A DNA stretch of 12,282 nt from an uncultured candidate division Zixibacteria bacterium (GTDB taxonomy: Bacteria > Zixibacteria > MSB-5A5 > GN15 > FEB-12), in the NCBI GenBank assembly GCA_913009765.1, contig CAJVYT010000087.1, positions 1-12,282 of the forward strand. The letters run 5' to 3'. Within the stretch, counting starts at the first letter, position 1. Every line of letters begins with the position of its first letter. Under the pieces are notes generated by a model that worked only from the letters and a program-made list of their open reading frames with translations, did not search any database and was not told where the DNA came from. Below are positions 1 to 7,618 of the stretch, in pieces. The position numbers and the translations under genes were made by a program.

Positions 1-839
<839 letters not shown>

Positions 840-1997
840 TTGATTCCATATGGCCGACAACACATTTCAGATGAAGACATTCAAGCAGTTGTTGATGTTT
901 TAAAGTCAGATTTCCTGACACAGGGCCCAGTAGTTCCTGCCTTTGAAAGAGCGGTCTGTGATTATACCGGGGCAAAGCATGCCATTGCCGTTAGCAGCGG
1001 CACATCAGCTCTTCATATTGCATGTCTTTCTTTGGGGCTGAAAAAGGGAGACTGGTTATGGACAACACCAATATCTTTCGTGGCATCAGCCAATTGTGGA
1101 CTGTATTGTGGAGCCAGCATTGACTTTATAGACATTGATCCAGATACATGGAATATAAGTATTGATGGTCTAAAGGATAAATTAGAAAAAGCACAAAAAG
1201 AAAATCGCCTCCCAAAAGTAATTGTTGCTGTTCATTTATGTGGACTTTCCTGTGACATGGAAAGTATTCGAAAGCTGTCTCACGAATATGGTTTTTATGT
1301 AATCGAGGATGCATGTCATGCTATTGGCGGGAAGTTTCAGAACCAGCCCATTGGTAATTGCCAATATAGTGATATTACAGTTTATAGTTTCCATCCTGTG
1401 AAAACTATCACTACAGGTGAAGGCGGAATGGCTGTTACAAATAGCAGTGAATTTTGCGAAAAAATGATGTTACTTCGCAGTCATGGGATAACGCGTGATC
1501 CTGAAAAAATGACTCACGAGCCCGATGGCCCCTGGTATTACCAGCAAATATCGCTTGGCTTTAATTTTCGAATGACTGACATTCAGGCGGCGCTGGGTAT
1601 TAGCCAACTCAAACAATTAGACCGGTTTGTTGAAAAAAGAAACCGGCTTGCGGAATTATACGATGACTTTCTGAATGTGTTGCCAATTCAAAAACCGTAT
1701 CGAGCAGATGATAATTATTCGGGGCGTCATCTTTATGTTATTCGTTTTACAGAAAATAAAAACTCTAAAACTCACCAGCAAATCTTTGATTCCCTTCGTG
1801 AACAAGGGATAGGCGTGAATGTGCATTATATTCCAATTCATACCCAGCCCTATTTTCAATCCATGGGGTTCAGGAACGGGATGTACCCAAATGCAGAGGC
1901 ATACTACCGGGAGGCAATTTCTTTGCCAATGTATGTAGGGCTGACAGATAACGAGATTAAAAAAATCTGTACCAGTATTAAAAAGAGCTTAATGTGA
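840..1997 (+). CDS. pseC: UDP-4-amino-4,6-dideoxy-N-acetyl-beta-L-altrosamine transaminase, PseC
   Basis: This PLP-dependent aminotransferase (DegT/DnrJ/EryC1/StrS family) transfers an amino group to C4 of the PseB product. The 385-aa length matches full-length PseC. The N-terminus MIPYGRQ is the usual PseC start, so the TTG codon at 840-842, immediately after the pseB TAA, is taken as the start; no in-frame ATG gives that N-terminus. Visible motifs are SSGTSALHIA (residues 52-61), VIEDACHAIGG (154-164, the cofactor-contacting Asp region) and SFHPVKTITTGEGG (183-196), where Lys188 should form the Schiff base with PLP. The gapless junction with pseB and the rare start suggest translational coupling. 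The pseB-pseC pair is the classic opening of pseudaminic acid loci. The stop TGA overlaps a GTG that opens a short possible relic gene. Confidence 0.93.
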   Translation: MIPYGRQHISDEDIQAVVDVLKSDFLTQGPVVPAFERAVCDYTGAKHAIAVSSGTSALHIACLSLGLKKGDWLWTTPISFVASANCGLYCGASIDFIDIDPDTWNISIDGLKDKLEKAQKENRLPKVIVAVHLCGLSCDMESIRKLSHEYGFYVIEDACHAIGGKFQNQPIGNCQYSDITVYSFHPVKTITTGEGGMAVTNSSEFCEKMMLLRSHGITRDPEKMTHEPDGPWYYQQISLGFNFRMTDIQAALGISQLKQLDRFVEKRNRLAELYDDFLNVLPIQKPYRADDNYSGRHLYVIRFTENKNSKTHQQIFDSLREQGIGVNVHYIPIHTQPYFQSMGFRNGMYPNAEAYYREAISLPMYVGLTDNEIKKICTSIKKSLM

Positions 1998-2095
1998 AGA
2001 ACTTGGGAGCCATTATTCAATTGCGTTTACCAAAGAAATTGATGGATTTTTATTGTGTTACGAGATTAAGCAGAGGTATGAAGAATCATGAGTGA
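1994..2095 (+). pseudogene. Possible relic of an SpsF-like cytidylyltransferase N-terminus
   Basis: The 90-base gap between pseC and the amidotransferase is fully open in one frame. A GTG overlapping the pseC stop (GTGA) begins 33 codons that end at a TGA overlapping the next gene's start by 8 bases. The peptide contains GAIIQLRLPKKLMD and then VTRLSRGMKN. This resembles the N-terminus of SpsF-type cytidylyltransferases (IIQARMGSTRLPGKVL, then a helix of the type HVVxRLxRxK) with two internal in-frame losses, one of them removing the middle of the nucleotide-binding loop. It would not be active. I infer a decayed spsF-like gene from recalled family patterns only. It could instead be a coupling leader peptide or chance, although the two overlaps fit a gene that was once part of the operon. 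Confidence 0.3.
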
Positions 2096-3260
2096 TATAA
2101 AATTGTGCTCAAGTTGTGTAATGCCAGTGACGGCAGAGTCATTGAAGTTTGATGATGCCGGTAAATGTTCCGTGTGTGAGCAAATTGAATACAAACATGA
2201 AAACATTGATTGGGAACAACGAAAGCAGGACATAAACAAGCTGGTGGCGCAGTTTAAGGGCAAGTACGACTACGATTGCATTGTGCCATTTTCAGGAGGT
2301 AAAGATTCAACATTTACACTATGGTATATCGTTACACAATTAAAGCTAAAACCGCTCGTTGTAAGATTCGACCATGGTTTTCTTCGCCCTGTCGTGCAGG
2401 AGAATGCACAGAAAACCTTTCGCAAACTTGGTGTCGATGTTATTCATTTTACCCCGAACTGGCAGGTAGTAAGAAAATTAATGTTCGAGGCATTGGTGCG
2501 TCGCGGTGATTTCTGCTGGCATTGTCATACCGGTATTTTTGCCTATCCACTATGGGTTTCGCTGGAGAAAAAGGTGCCACTGCTTTTTTGGGGCGAGCCG
2601 GGTTCGGAGTATTCTTCGTTCTACAGTTATGACGAGGTGGAGGAGAGCGATGAGCGCCGTTTTAATCGTAAAATTAATCTTGGTATAAATGCAGAAGATA
2701 TGCTGGGCATGCTGGATAATTCGGTCTCAGACTATAAGGTAGAGTTGAGGGATCTAAAGCCTTATACCTATCCGCCATCCAGGGAATTACGTAAAGCAGG
2801 CACGAGGTCTGTATTCCTGGGTACATACATTCCATGGGATGTAAAAAAACAATATGAAATTATTAAAAGCGAGTTAGGCTGGAAGGGTGATGATGTAGAA
2901 GGCGTTCCGCCAGGGTATGAATATGAAAAAATTGAATGTTATATGCAAGGTGTACGTGATTATATTAAATTCCTAAAGCGTGGTTTTGGCCGCACAGCAC
3001 ACTTGGCCTCTATTGATATCCGGGGTAATCGCCTGACAAGAGAAGAGGGCTTAAAACTCATTAAACGATATGATGGCAAGCGTCCGGCAGCACTGGATAT
3101 GTTCCTGGAAATTCTTGGTATAAATGAGGAGCAGTTTATGGATATTGTTGCTAAAAATGTTGTTGTACCTCATGTAATCCCCAGTCTGAAAGATATAGAA
3201 AAAGTCGATCATGTCCCGGAGGATTTCCCTGAATTTGCAGCTAAAATAAAGAGCTGGTAG
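2088..3260 (+). CDS. N-acetyl sugar amidotransferase (WbuX/PseA type)
   Basis: This is a PP-loop ATP pyrophosphatase-fold enzyme that activates the N-acetyl group of a sugar and replaces its oxygen with ammonia, making an acetamidino group. Visible features are an N-terminal pair of Cys-x2-Cys motifs (C7/C10 in LCSSCVMP and C27/C30), the ATP-binding PP-loop SGGKDS (69-74), and a third Cys-x2-Cys, C143/C146, in FCWHCHTG. Together these fit the N-acetyl sugar amidotransferase family that includes WbpG, WbuX and Campylobacter PseA. The 390-aa length is normal. It is followed 15 bases later by HisH-like and HisF-like genes, which supply and channel ammonia from glutamine, as in WbpG/HisH2/HisF2. 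The likely substrate is the nonulosonate (C5 or C7 N-acetyl) or its precursor; which one cannot be decided from sequence. The ATG at 2088 follows a purine-rich but weak Shine-Dalgarno stretch. Confidence 0.9.
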   Translation: MSDIKLCSSCVMPVTAESLKFDDAGKCSVCEQIEYKHENIDWEQRKQDINKLVAQFKGKYDYDCIVPFSGGKDSTFTLWYIVTQLKLKPLVVRFDHGFLRPVVQENAQKTFRKLGVDVIHFTPNWQVVRKLMFEALVRRGDFCWHCHTGIFAYPLWVSLEKKVPLLFWGEPGSEYSSFYSYDEVEESDERRFNRKINLGINAEDMLGMLDNSVSDYKVELRDLKPYTYPPSRELRKAGTRSVFLGTYIPWDVKKQYEIIKSELGWKGDDVEGVPPGYEYEKIECYMQGVRDYIKFLKRGFGRTAHLASIDIRGNRLTREEGLKLIKRYDGKRPAALDMFLEILGINEEQFMDIVAKNVVVPHVIPSLKDIEKVDHVPEDFPEFAAKIKSW

Positions 3261-3275
3261 TACTCACTGAAAAAT

Positions 3276-3908
3276 ATGGCGACTAATGTTGGAATTGTAG
3301 ATTATGGCGCTGGAAATATTGGTTCGGTCTGGAACGCGGTGGATTACGCCGGGGCCGATCCGGAGGTAGTGTCTACACCAGATGAAATCCTCAGATGTGA
3401 CAAACTTATTTTACCCGGTGTCGGAGCTGCTGGTGATGCCTTGAAGAATTTACGTGAGCGACATCTTGATGAGGCGCTAACAGAAGCAGTGGTAAAAAAG
3501 GGCGTGCCCTTTATGGGAATTTGCCTGGGAATGCAAATGCTGGGCAATACCCTTTATGAGTTTGGTGAACATAAAGGACTTGGCTGGATTCCTGGGAAGG
3601 TGGTGCATATCAGCACAATAAGTAGCCAGAAATTTAGAATTCCCCACATGGGCTGGAATGAGGTTCAATTTCGTAGTAATGCTGCTGAATTTGATCGACG
3701 CATTGGTCCAAGAAAAGAATTTTATTTTGCTCATTCATTTACCTTTCGTGCAGAAGACGAATCAACAATTGCAGCCACCGTAAATTATGGAACTGAACTC
3801 GTAGCGTCAATCATGCTGGGCAACATTTTTGCTAGCCAGTTTCACCCGGAAAAAAGCCAGGTTGCAGGGGACTATTTAATTCGGGCCTTTTTGGACTGGA
3901 AGCCATAA
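3276..3908 (+). CDS. hisH: HisH-like glutamine amidotransferase subunit (glutaminase)
   Basis: This class I glutamine amidotransferase releases ammonia from glutamine for its HisF-like partner. The triad is complete: the nucleophile Cys83 in GICLGMQML, with His190 and Glu192 in SQFHPEKSQ. The N-terminus (VGIVDYGAGNIGSV) and the loop PGVGAAGDA are typical of HisH, and the length of 210 aa is normal. It sits between the sugar amidotransferase and a HisF paralogue whose active site is altered, with no other his gene nearby. I therefore infer that it serves amidine formation on a sugar (the WbuY/HisH2 role) and not imidazole glycerol phosphate synthesis in histidine biosynthesis. An automatic label of imidazole glycerol phosphate synthase would be misleading about the pathway. 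The ribosome binding site is weak; the spacing to the upstream gene is only 15 bases. Confidence 0.9.
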   Translation: MATNVGIVDYGAGNIGSVWNAVDYAGADPEVVSTPDEILRCDKLILPGVGAAGDALKNLRERHLDEALTEAVVKKGVPFMGICLGMQMLGNTLYEFGEHKGLGWIPGKVVHISTISSQKFRIPHMGWNEVQFRSNAAEFDRRIGPRKEFYFAHSFTFRAEDESTIAATVNYGTELVASIMLGNIFASQFHPEKSQVAGDYLIRAFLDWKP

Positions 3909-3913
3909 AATAA

Positions 3914-4672
3914 ATGCTTTATCAGCGATTGATACCCAGTCTGCTTTTAAAAGATAACCGTTTGGTCAAGGGAGTTCGATATAGAGATTACCGGGATGCG
4001 GGTAATCCGGCTACGACAGCCAAGGCACATAACCACCAGGGTGCTGATGAGCTTATTCTTCTTGATATCGACGCCTCTAAAGAGAATAGAGGCCCGGATA
4101 TTGATGTTATACGGCTTGTAGCTGAACAATGTTTTATGCCCCTTTGTGTTGGCGGCGGTATCAGATCATTGGCTGATGCAACACAGTGTATGAAGGCTGG
4201 TGCAGATAAGTTGTGCCTTACTACAACGGCGCTGGATAATCCTGAATTAATCACCAGGCTGGCACATCATTTTGGTAGCCAGGCTGTAGTTGTCAGCATA
4301 GATATTAGTCGTAATGGAAATGGGCATGCCATGGTCTACGACCATAGAAACGGGACAATAGTGATGGGCCTGGATCCTCTGGAATGGGCAAAAAAGGCTG
4401 TCTCACTGGGTGCGGGTGAAATAAGAATCATGTCAGTAGACAGAGAAGGTTCACTACAGGGTTACGATTTAGAAATTTTTAAAATAATCAGGGAGGCAGT
4501 TGATGTGCCAATCATACTGGAAGGTGGGGCAGGCACCCTGGATCACCTTGAATCAGCGTACAAGAATGGTGTCGATGGCGTTGCTGTAGGGGCAATGTTG
4601 GTTTTCTCCGATGCAAATTTAGTTAAGATAAAGCACCACATGGTTAGTCATAATTGTAATATTCGCGCTTGA
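3914..4672 (+). CDS. hisF: HisF-like cyclase paralogue of the amidotransferase trio
   Basis: This (beta-alpha)8 barrel protein is related to imidazole glycerol phosphate synthase subunit HisF; length 252 aa. The N-terminus RLIPSLLLKDNRLVKG aligns with HisF RIIPCLDVKDGRVVKG, but the first catalytic Asp (Asp11 in HisF) is Leu11 here. The second catalytic Asp is kept (Asp130 in VVSIDIS). The phosphate-binding loops VGGGIRS (79-85) and LEGGAGTLD (202-210) are present. Loss of Asp11 in an otherwise intact barrel fits the WbuZ/HisF2 role, where the barrel conducts ammonia from HisH to the sugar amidotransferase and may contribute little or no cyclase chemistry. It lies 5 bases after hisH. The family placement is clear; the non-histidine function is an inference from the residue change and the neighbours. 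Confidence 0.9.
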   Translation: MLYQRLIPSLLLKDNRLVKGVRYRDYRDAGNPATTAKAHNHQGADELILLDIDASKENRGPDIDVIRLVAEQCFMPLCVGGGIRSLADATQCMKAGADKLCLTTTALDNPELITRLAHHFGSQAVVVSIDISRNGNGHAMVYDHRNGTIVMGLDPLEWAKKAVSLGAGEIRIMSVDREGSLQGYDLEIFKIIREAVDVPIILEGGAGTLDHLESAYKNGVDGVAVGAMLVFSDANLVKIKHHMVSHNCNIRA

Positions 4673-4700
4673 ATAATCCTAAAAGAAAAAGGAATTAGCT

Positions 4701-5243
4701 ATGTTTTTGCAAGATAAACCTATTACAACAAACCGTCTCATTTTAAAGAATCTGACCATAGATGATGTTAGCGAAAGTTATGAATCATGGGTGAATGATT
4801 CTGAAATAAACAGATTTCTTGAATTAAGACATCTGACGTTAAACAAGCAGGATCTAGTCAACTTTATAAACACCATGAACGAATCTGAAGACAATCTTAT
4901 GTTAGGTATTTTCTTGTCAGAAAGTAAAAGACATATTGGGAATATCAAGCTTGGCCCTATTGATAAAAAAAACAAACGAGGTGTGATAGGACTCATGATT
5001 GGTGAAAAGGATTGTTGGGGTCAGGGCTATGCTACGGAGGCAATCGGGGGTTTAACAGAATACGCTTTCAATGTTATTGGCTTAAACAGGATTGGTGCAG
5101 GCGCATATGCGTCCAATATTGGCTCATACCGTGCATTTGAAAAGGCCGGATATCATGTAGAAGGGAAGCTTTTATCCTACTGGAAATCAGATGGAGGATA
5201 TGAAGATGAAATTCTGGTAGGTATCGTACGAGATCAACATTAA
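4701..5243 (+). CDS. GNAT N-acetyltransferase (RimJ/RimL type), probable sugar amine acetyltransferase
   Basis: This 180-aa protein has the single GNAT fold. The acetyl-CoA pyrophosphate-binding signature WGQGYATEA is at residues 106-114, and ASNIGSYRAFEKAGY (137-151) is the typical motif B helix of RimJ/RimL-like members. In this operon it is the natural candidate for the PseH/LegH-like step, which acetylates the 4-amino group made by PseC (it becomes C7 of the nonulosonate). Sequence alone does not separate a sugar from a protein acetyltransferase, so no gene symbol is given. A clear Shine-Dalgarno AAGGA (4689-4693) supports the ATG at 4701. This gene and the next two look more AT-rich by eye than the flanking pse genes. 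Confidence 0.85.
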   Translation: MFLQDKPITTNRLILKNLTIDDVSESYESWVNDSEINRFLELRHLTLNKQDLVNFINTMNESEDNLMLGIFLSESKRHIGNIKLGPIDKKNKRGVIGLMIGEKDCWGQGYATEAIGGLTEYAFNVIGLNRIGAGAYASNIGSYRAFEKAGYHVEGKLLSYWKSDGGYEDEILVGIVRDQH

Positions 5244-5254
5244 AAGGAACTGGA

Positions 5255-6277
5255 ATGTCTGAAATTAAAAATTATCAATCAGTAACTGATATCACGCTTA
5301 TTGGTAGTGGTGAGCCCTTTATTCATGCAGCAAAAATACTTTTATCGTCAGGCTACAATCTAAAAGCCATTTTGGCACCAAGACACGCAACTAACATACT
5401 TCCTTTAAGTAATAAATCAGTAGAAGAAGCGTTATCCCAATTAAACATTAAATACTACATATTAGAAGATATTAACGAGTTCAACTCTATCGCAGACTCT
5501 ATACCTTCAAATAATACATCTTTAGCGCTGTGTTTTGGACCAGCCTGGGTATTCCCCCGGTCTGTTACTGAGCACTTCGGTGCCGGTATGATTAATTTTA
5601 ATGGTATACCAATTCCAAGATACCTTGGCGGTGCACATTATACATGGCAAATATTAAATGGTGATAGAACTGTAGGTATGGCCATGCAGGAAATCACGAT
5701 GAATATCGATCGTGGGGATATACTAAGATTTGAGGAATTTCTTCTAGGTGCAGAAGCAAGAGTGCCGCAGGATTATTACGAAGGTACTTACAAGATAGCA
5801 TGCAGTTTTATTGAAAAATTTATTGATGACATTAAAAATGGCGAATCTTTCAAGCCGGTACCCTATGATATTTTTGAAGGTAGGCGATTCTATTTTCCAA
5901 GGTTACTAACGTTACACCAGGGCTATATTGATTGGTCATGGACTGCAGAAGAAATAGTACGATTCTGTTGTGCTTTTGATAAGCCCTATCCGGGTGCCTC
6001 GACTTATATCAATAATAACAGGGTACATATTAAAAATGTCAGTGTTGAAAAGGGTGATGGATATACGCATCCTTTTTGCACTGGTTTGATTGTAAGACAG
6101 AGTCACGGCGTAGCATGGGTTGCTTCGAAGTGTGGAATATTGGTTATAAGAGAGGCTGTAGATGAGAATGGAAAAGATATTCTGCAATCTCTTAAAGAAG
6201 GCAGAAGATTGTATACGCCCTCAAACATATTAGATGGTGCAAGGAAATATCAACCAGTCATAGCTGGTAAATTATAA
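5255..6277 (+). CDS. Formyltransferase-family protein with altered catalytic triad
   Basis: This 340-aa protein has the two-domain layout of methionyl-tRNA formyltransferase and sugar N-formyltransferases: a Rossmann-like formyl_trans_N domain (about 10-190) and a formyl_trans_C-like domain (about 215-330, with IDWSWTAEEIVRF and PYPGASTY). The catalytic region reads INFNGIPIPRYLGG (113-126) and NIDRGDIL (150-157). Family enzymes use an Asn-x-His pair plus an Asp; here Asn114 and Asp152 are present but the His position is Asn116 (codon AAT at 5600-5602). It may use N10-formyl-tetrahydrofolate to formylate a sugar amine, as in formamido sugars, or it may be a divergent subfamily with another acyl donor or no formyl transfer. 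A strong AAGGA at 5244-5248 supports the start. It is not the housekeeping fmt, given its divergence and setting. Confidence 0.82.
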   Translation: MSEIKNYQSVTDITLIGSGEPFIHAAKILLSSGYNLKAILAPRHATNILPLSNKSVEEALSQLNIKYYILEDINEFNSIADSIPSNNTSLALCFGPAWVFPRSVTEHFGAGMINFNGIPIPRYLGGAHYTWQILNGDRTVGMAMQEITMNIDRGDILRFEEFLLGAEARVPQDYYEGTYKIACSFIEKFIDDIKNGESFKPVPYDIFEGRRFYFPRLLTLHQGYIDWSWTAEEIVRFCCAFDKPYPGASTYINNNRVHIKNVSVEKGDGYTHPFCTGLIVRQSHGVAWVASKCGILVIREAVDENGKDILQSLKEGRRLYTPSNILDGARKYQPVIAGKL

Positions 6278-6292
6278 GACTAATCTAATGAA

Positions 6293-7606
6293 ATGATCCA
6301 TAATGAATTTATAAAATCTATTGTCGAGAGACTTTATCCATTTTCATATGGGATAAACAGAAGCGGTAATGATGATGCAATTGAAAAATTCATGCACGAG
6401 TTGGATTTTGTAGTCCATGAGTATGAAGATGGTGAAGAGCTGAATGGCTGGTCTATCCCTGAGAATGAAAAAGTCACAAAGGCAGAAATTAGACTGGATG
6501 GGAAATTAATATACGATGGTCTCTCCTCACCACTAGGCACGATAATGGCATGCACAGGTTTTACTGGGAAGGTCTCTCTTTTCGAATTAAAAGAACATTT
6601 GTATTTCAAAGACTCAGACCCAGATGCAATTGTTTTTAACTGTATGCAATTTTATAGGCCAGCAAAAAATACATGGGGCTTTTGTATACAAAAAAAAATA
6701 TTTGACGCATTAAAAGAGGGTGAGTACGAAATAGATATCCGAGTAGAGAGAGATCCCAGGAAAATGCGGGTTTTGGACTATACCCTCCCGGGTGAGAGTG
6801 ATGAAACCATAATTATTCAAGCGCACAACTGCCATCCATACCAGGCAAATGATGATATTTCAGGATGTGCATGTGGCATTGAAATGATTAAAAGACTTAT
6901 GAATATAAAACATCGCCGTTATACATACAGACTAATTATTTGCCCTGAGTTAACAGGAACAATGTTTTGGCTAGATGCACATAATCATTTGGCCGACAAA
7001 TTTATTTCAGCGATAATACTTGCTGCAGTTGGCAATGATAGCGAATTGAAAGTCCAGTATAGCTTTACAGGTAATGCGCTAGTCGATGACTCGGCACGTC
7101 ATGTATTTGATTGTAAATACGGTAATTATATTTCTGGTCCGTTTCGTACTATTTATGGGAATGATGAAACAGTATTTGAGTCACCAGGTTTCAGTATCCC
7201 ATCAATTTCTTTAACAAGGTATCCATTTCCCGAGTACCATAGTAATAAAGATACTCCAGATATTGTTAAAGAAGATATGCTTCAGGATACTGTAGATACA
7301 GGATTGCAAATATGCCAGGTTATGGAAATGAATGTGAGTTATAAGTTCATAAAAAAAGGCTTATTCTGCTTATCACACCCAAAATATAACCTTTATAAAA
7401 TGGCATGGGACCCATCCAATAGAAATGGCCCAAAGAACAGGGAAGATGGTCGAAACTGGAATATGCTGATGACTAATTTACCCAGACATATGGATGGAAG
7501 GACAACATTGTTGGAACTATCTACAAAATACTGTTTACCCATAGATGAAGTAAAAGAATATTGTGATAGATGGGTAGAAAGTGGTTTAGCCAAAATTGGT
7601 AATTAA
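6293..7606 (+). CDS. M28-like aminopeptidase-fold protein (DUF2172/DUF4910 type) with C-terminal winged helix
   Basis: This 437-aa protein resembles the aminopeptidase-like family found in many polysaccharide loci (DUF4910 with DUF2172 insert and a C-terminal HTH). Likely zinc and catalytic residues are visible: AHNCHPYQANDD (177-188, His178/His181 and Asp187/Asp188), CPELTG (217-222, Glu219), NDET (290-293) and EYHSNKDTPD (314-323, His316). Residues from about 400 to the end (DGRTTLLELSTKY and on) look like the small winged-helix domain of this family. No signal peptide or membrane segment is seen, so it should be cytoplasmic. Function in sugar loci is not established; hydrolysis or formation of an amide on the amino sugar is an inference only. 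The ATG at 6293 is chosen because the ATG at 6288 meets a stop after two codons. Confidence 0.82.
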   Translation: MIHNEFIKSIVERLYPFSYGINRSGNDDAIEKFMHELDFVVHEYEDGEELNGWSIPENEKVTKAEIRLDGKLIYDGLSSPLGTIMACTGFTGKVSLFELKEHLYFKDSDPDAIVFNCMQFYRPAKNTWGFCIQKKIFDALKEGEYEIDIRVERDPRKMRVLDYTLPGESDETIIIQAHNCHPYQANDDISGCACGIEMIKRLMNIKHRRYTYRLIICPELTGTMFWLDAHNHLADKFISAIILAAVGNDSELKVQYSFTGNALVDDSARHVFDCKYGNYISGPFRTIYGNDETVFESPGFSIPSISLTRYPFPEYHSNKDTPDIVKEDMLQDTVDTGLQICQVMEMNVSYKFIKKGLFCLSHPKYNLYKMAWDPSNRNGPKNREDGRNWNMLMTNLPRHMDGRTTLLELSTKYCLPIDEVKEYCDRWVESGLAKIGN

Positions 7607-7618
7607 CTTCGAAAAATA

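Noticed and set aside
3276..4672. Histidine biosynthesis genes
   Set aside because: No other his gene is nearby, the HisF paralogue lacks Asp11, and the pair sits directly after a sugar amidotransferase; the WbuYZ-like role fits better.
5255..6277. Housekeeping methionyl-tRNA formyltransferase (fmt)
   Set aside because: The catalytic His is replaced, the sequence is divergent and the gene lies in a sugar operon, with no def or rsmB neighbour.
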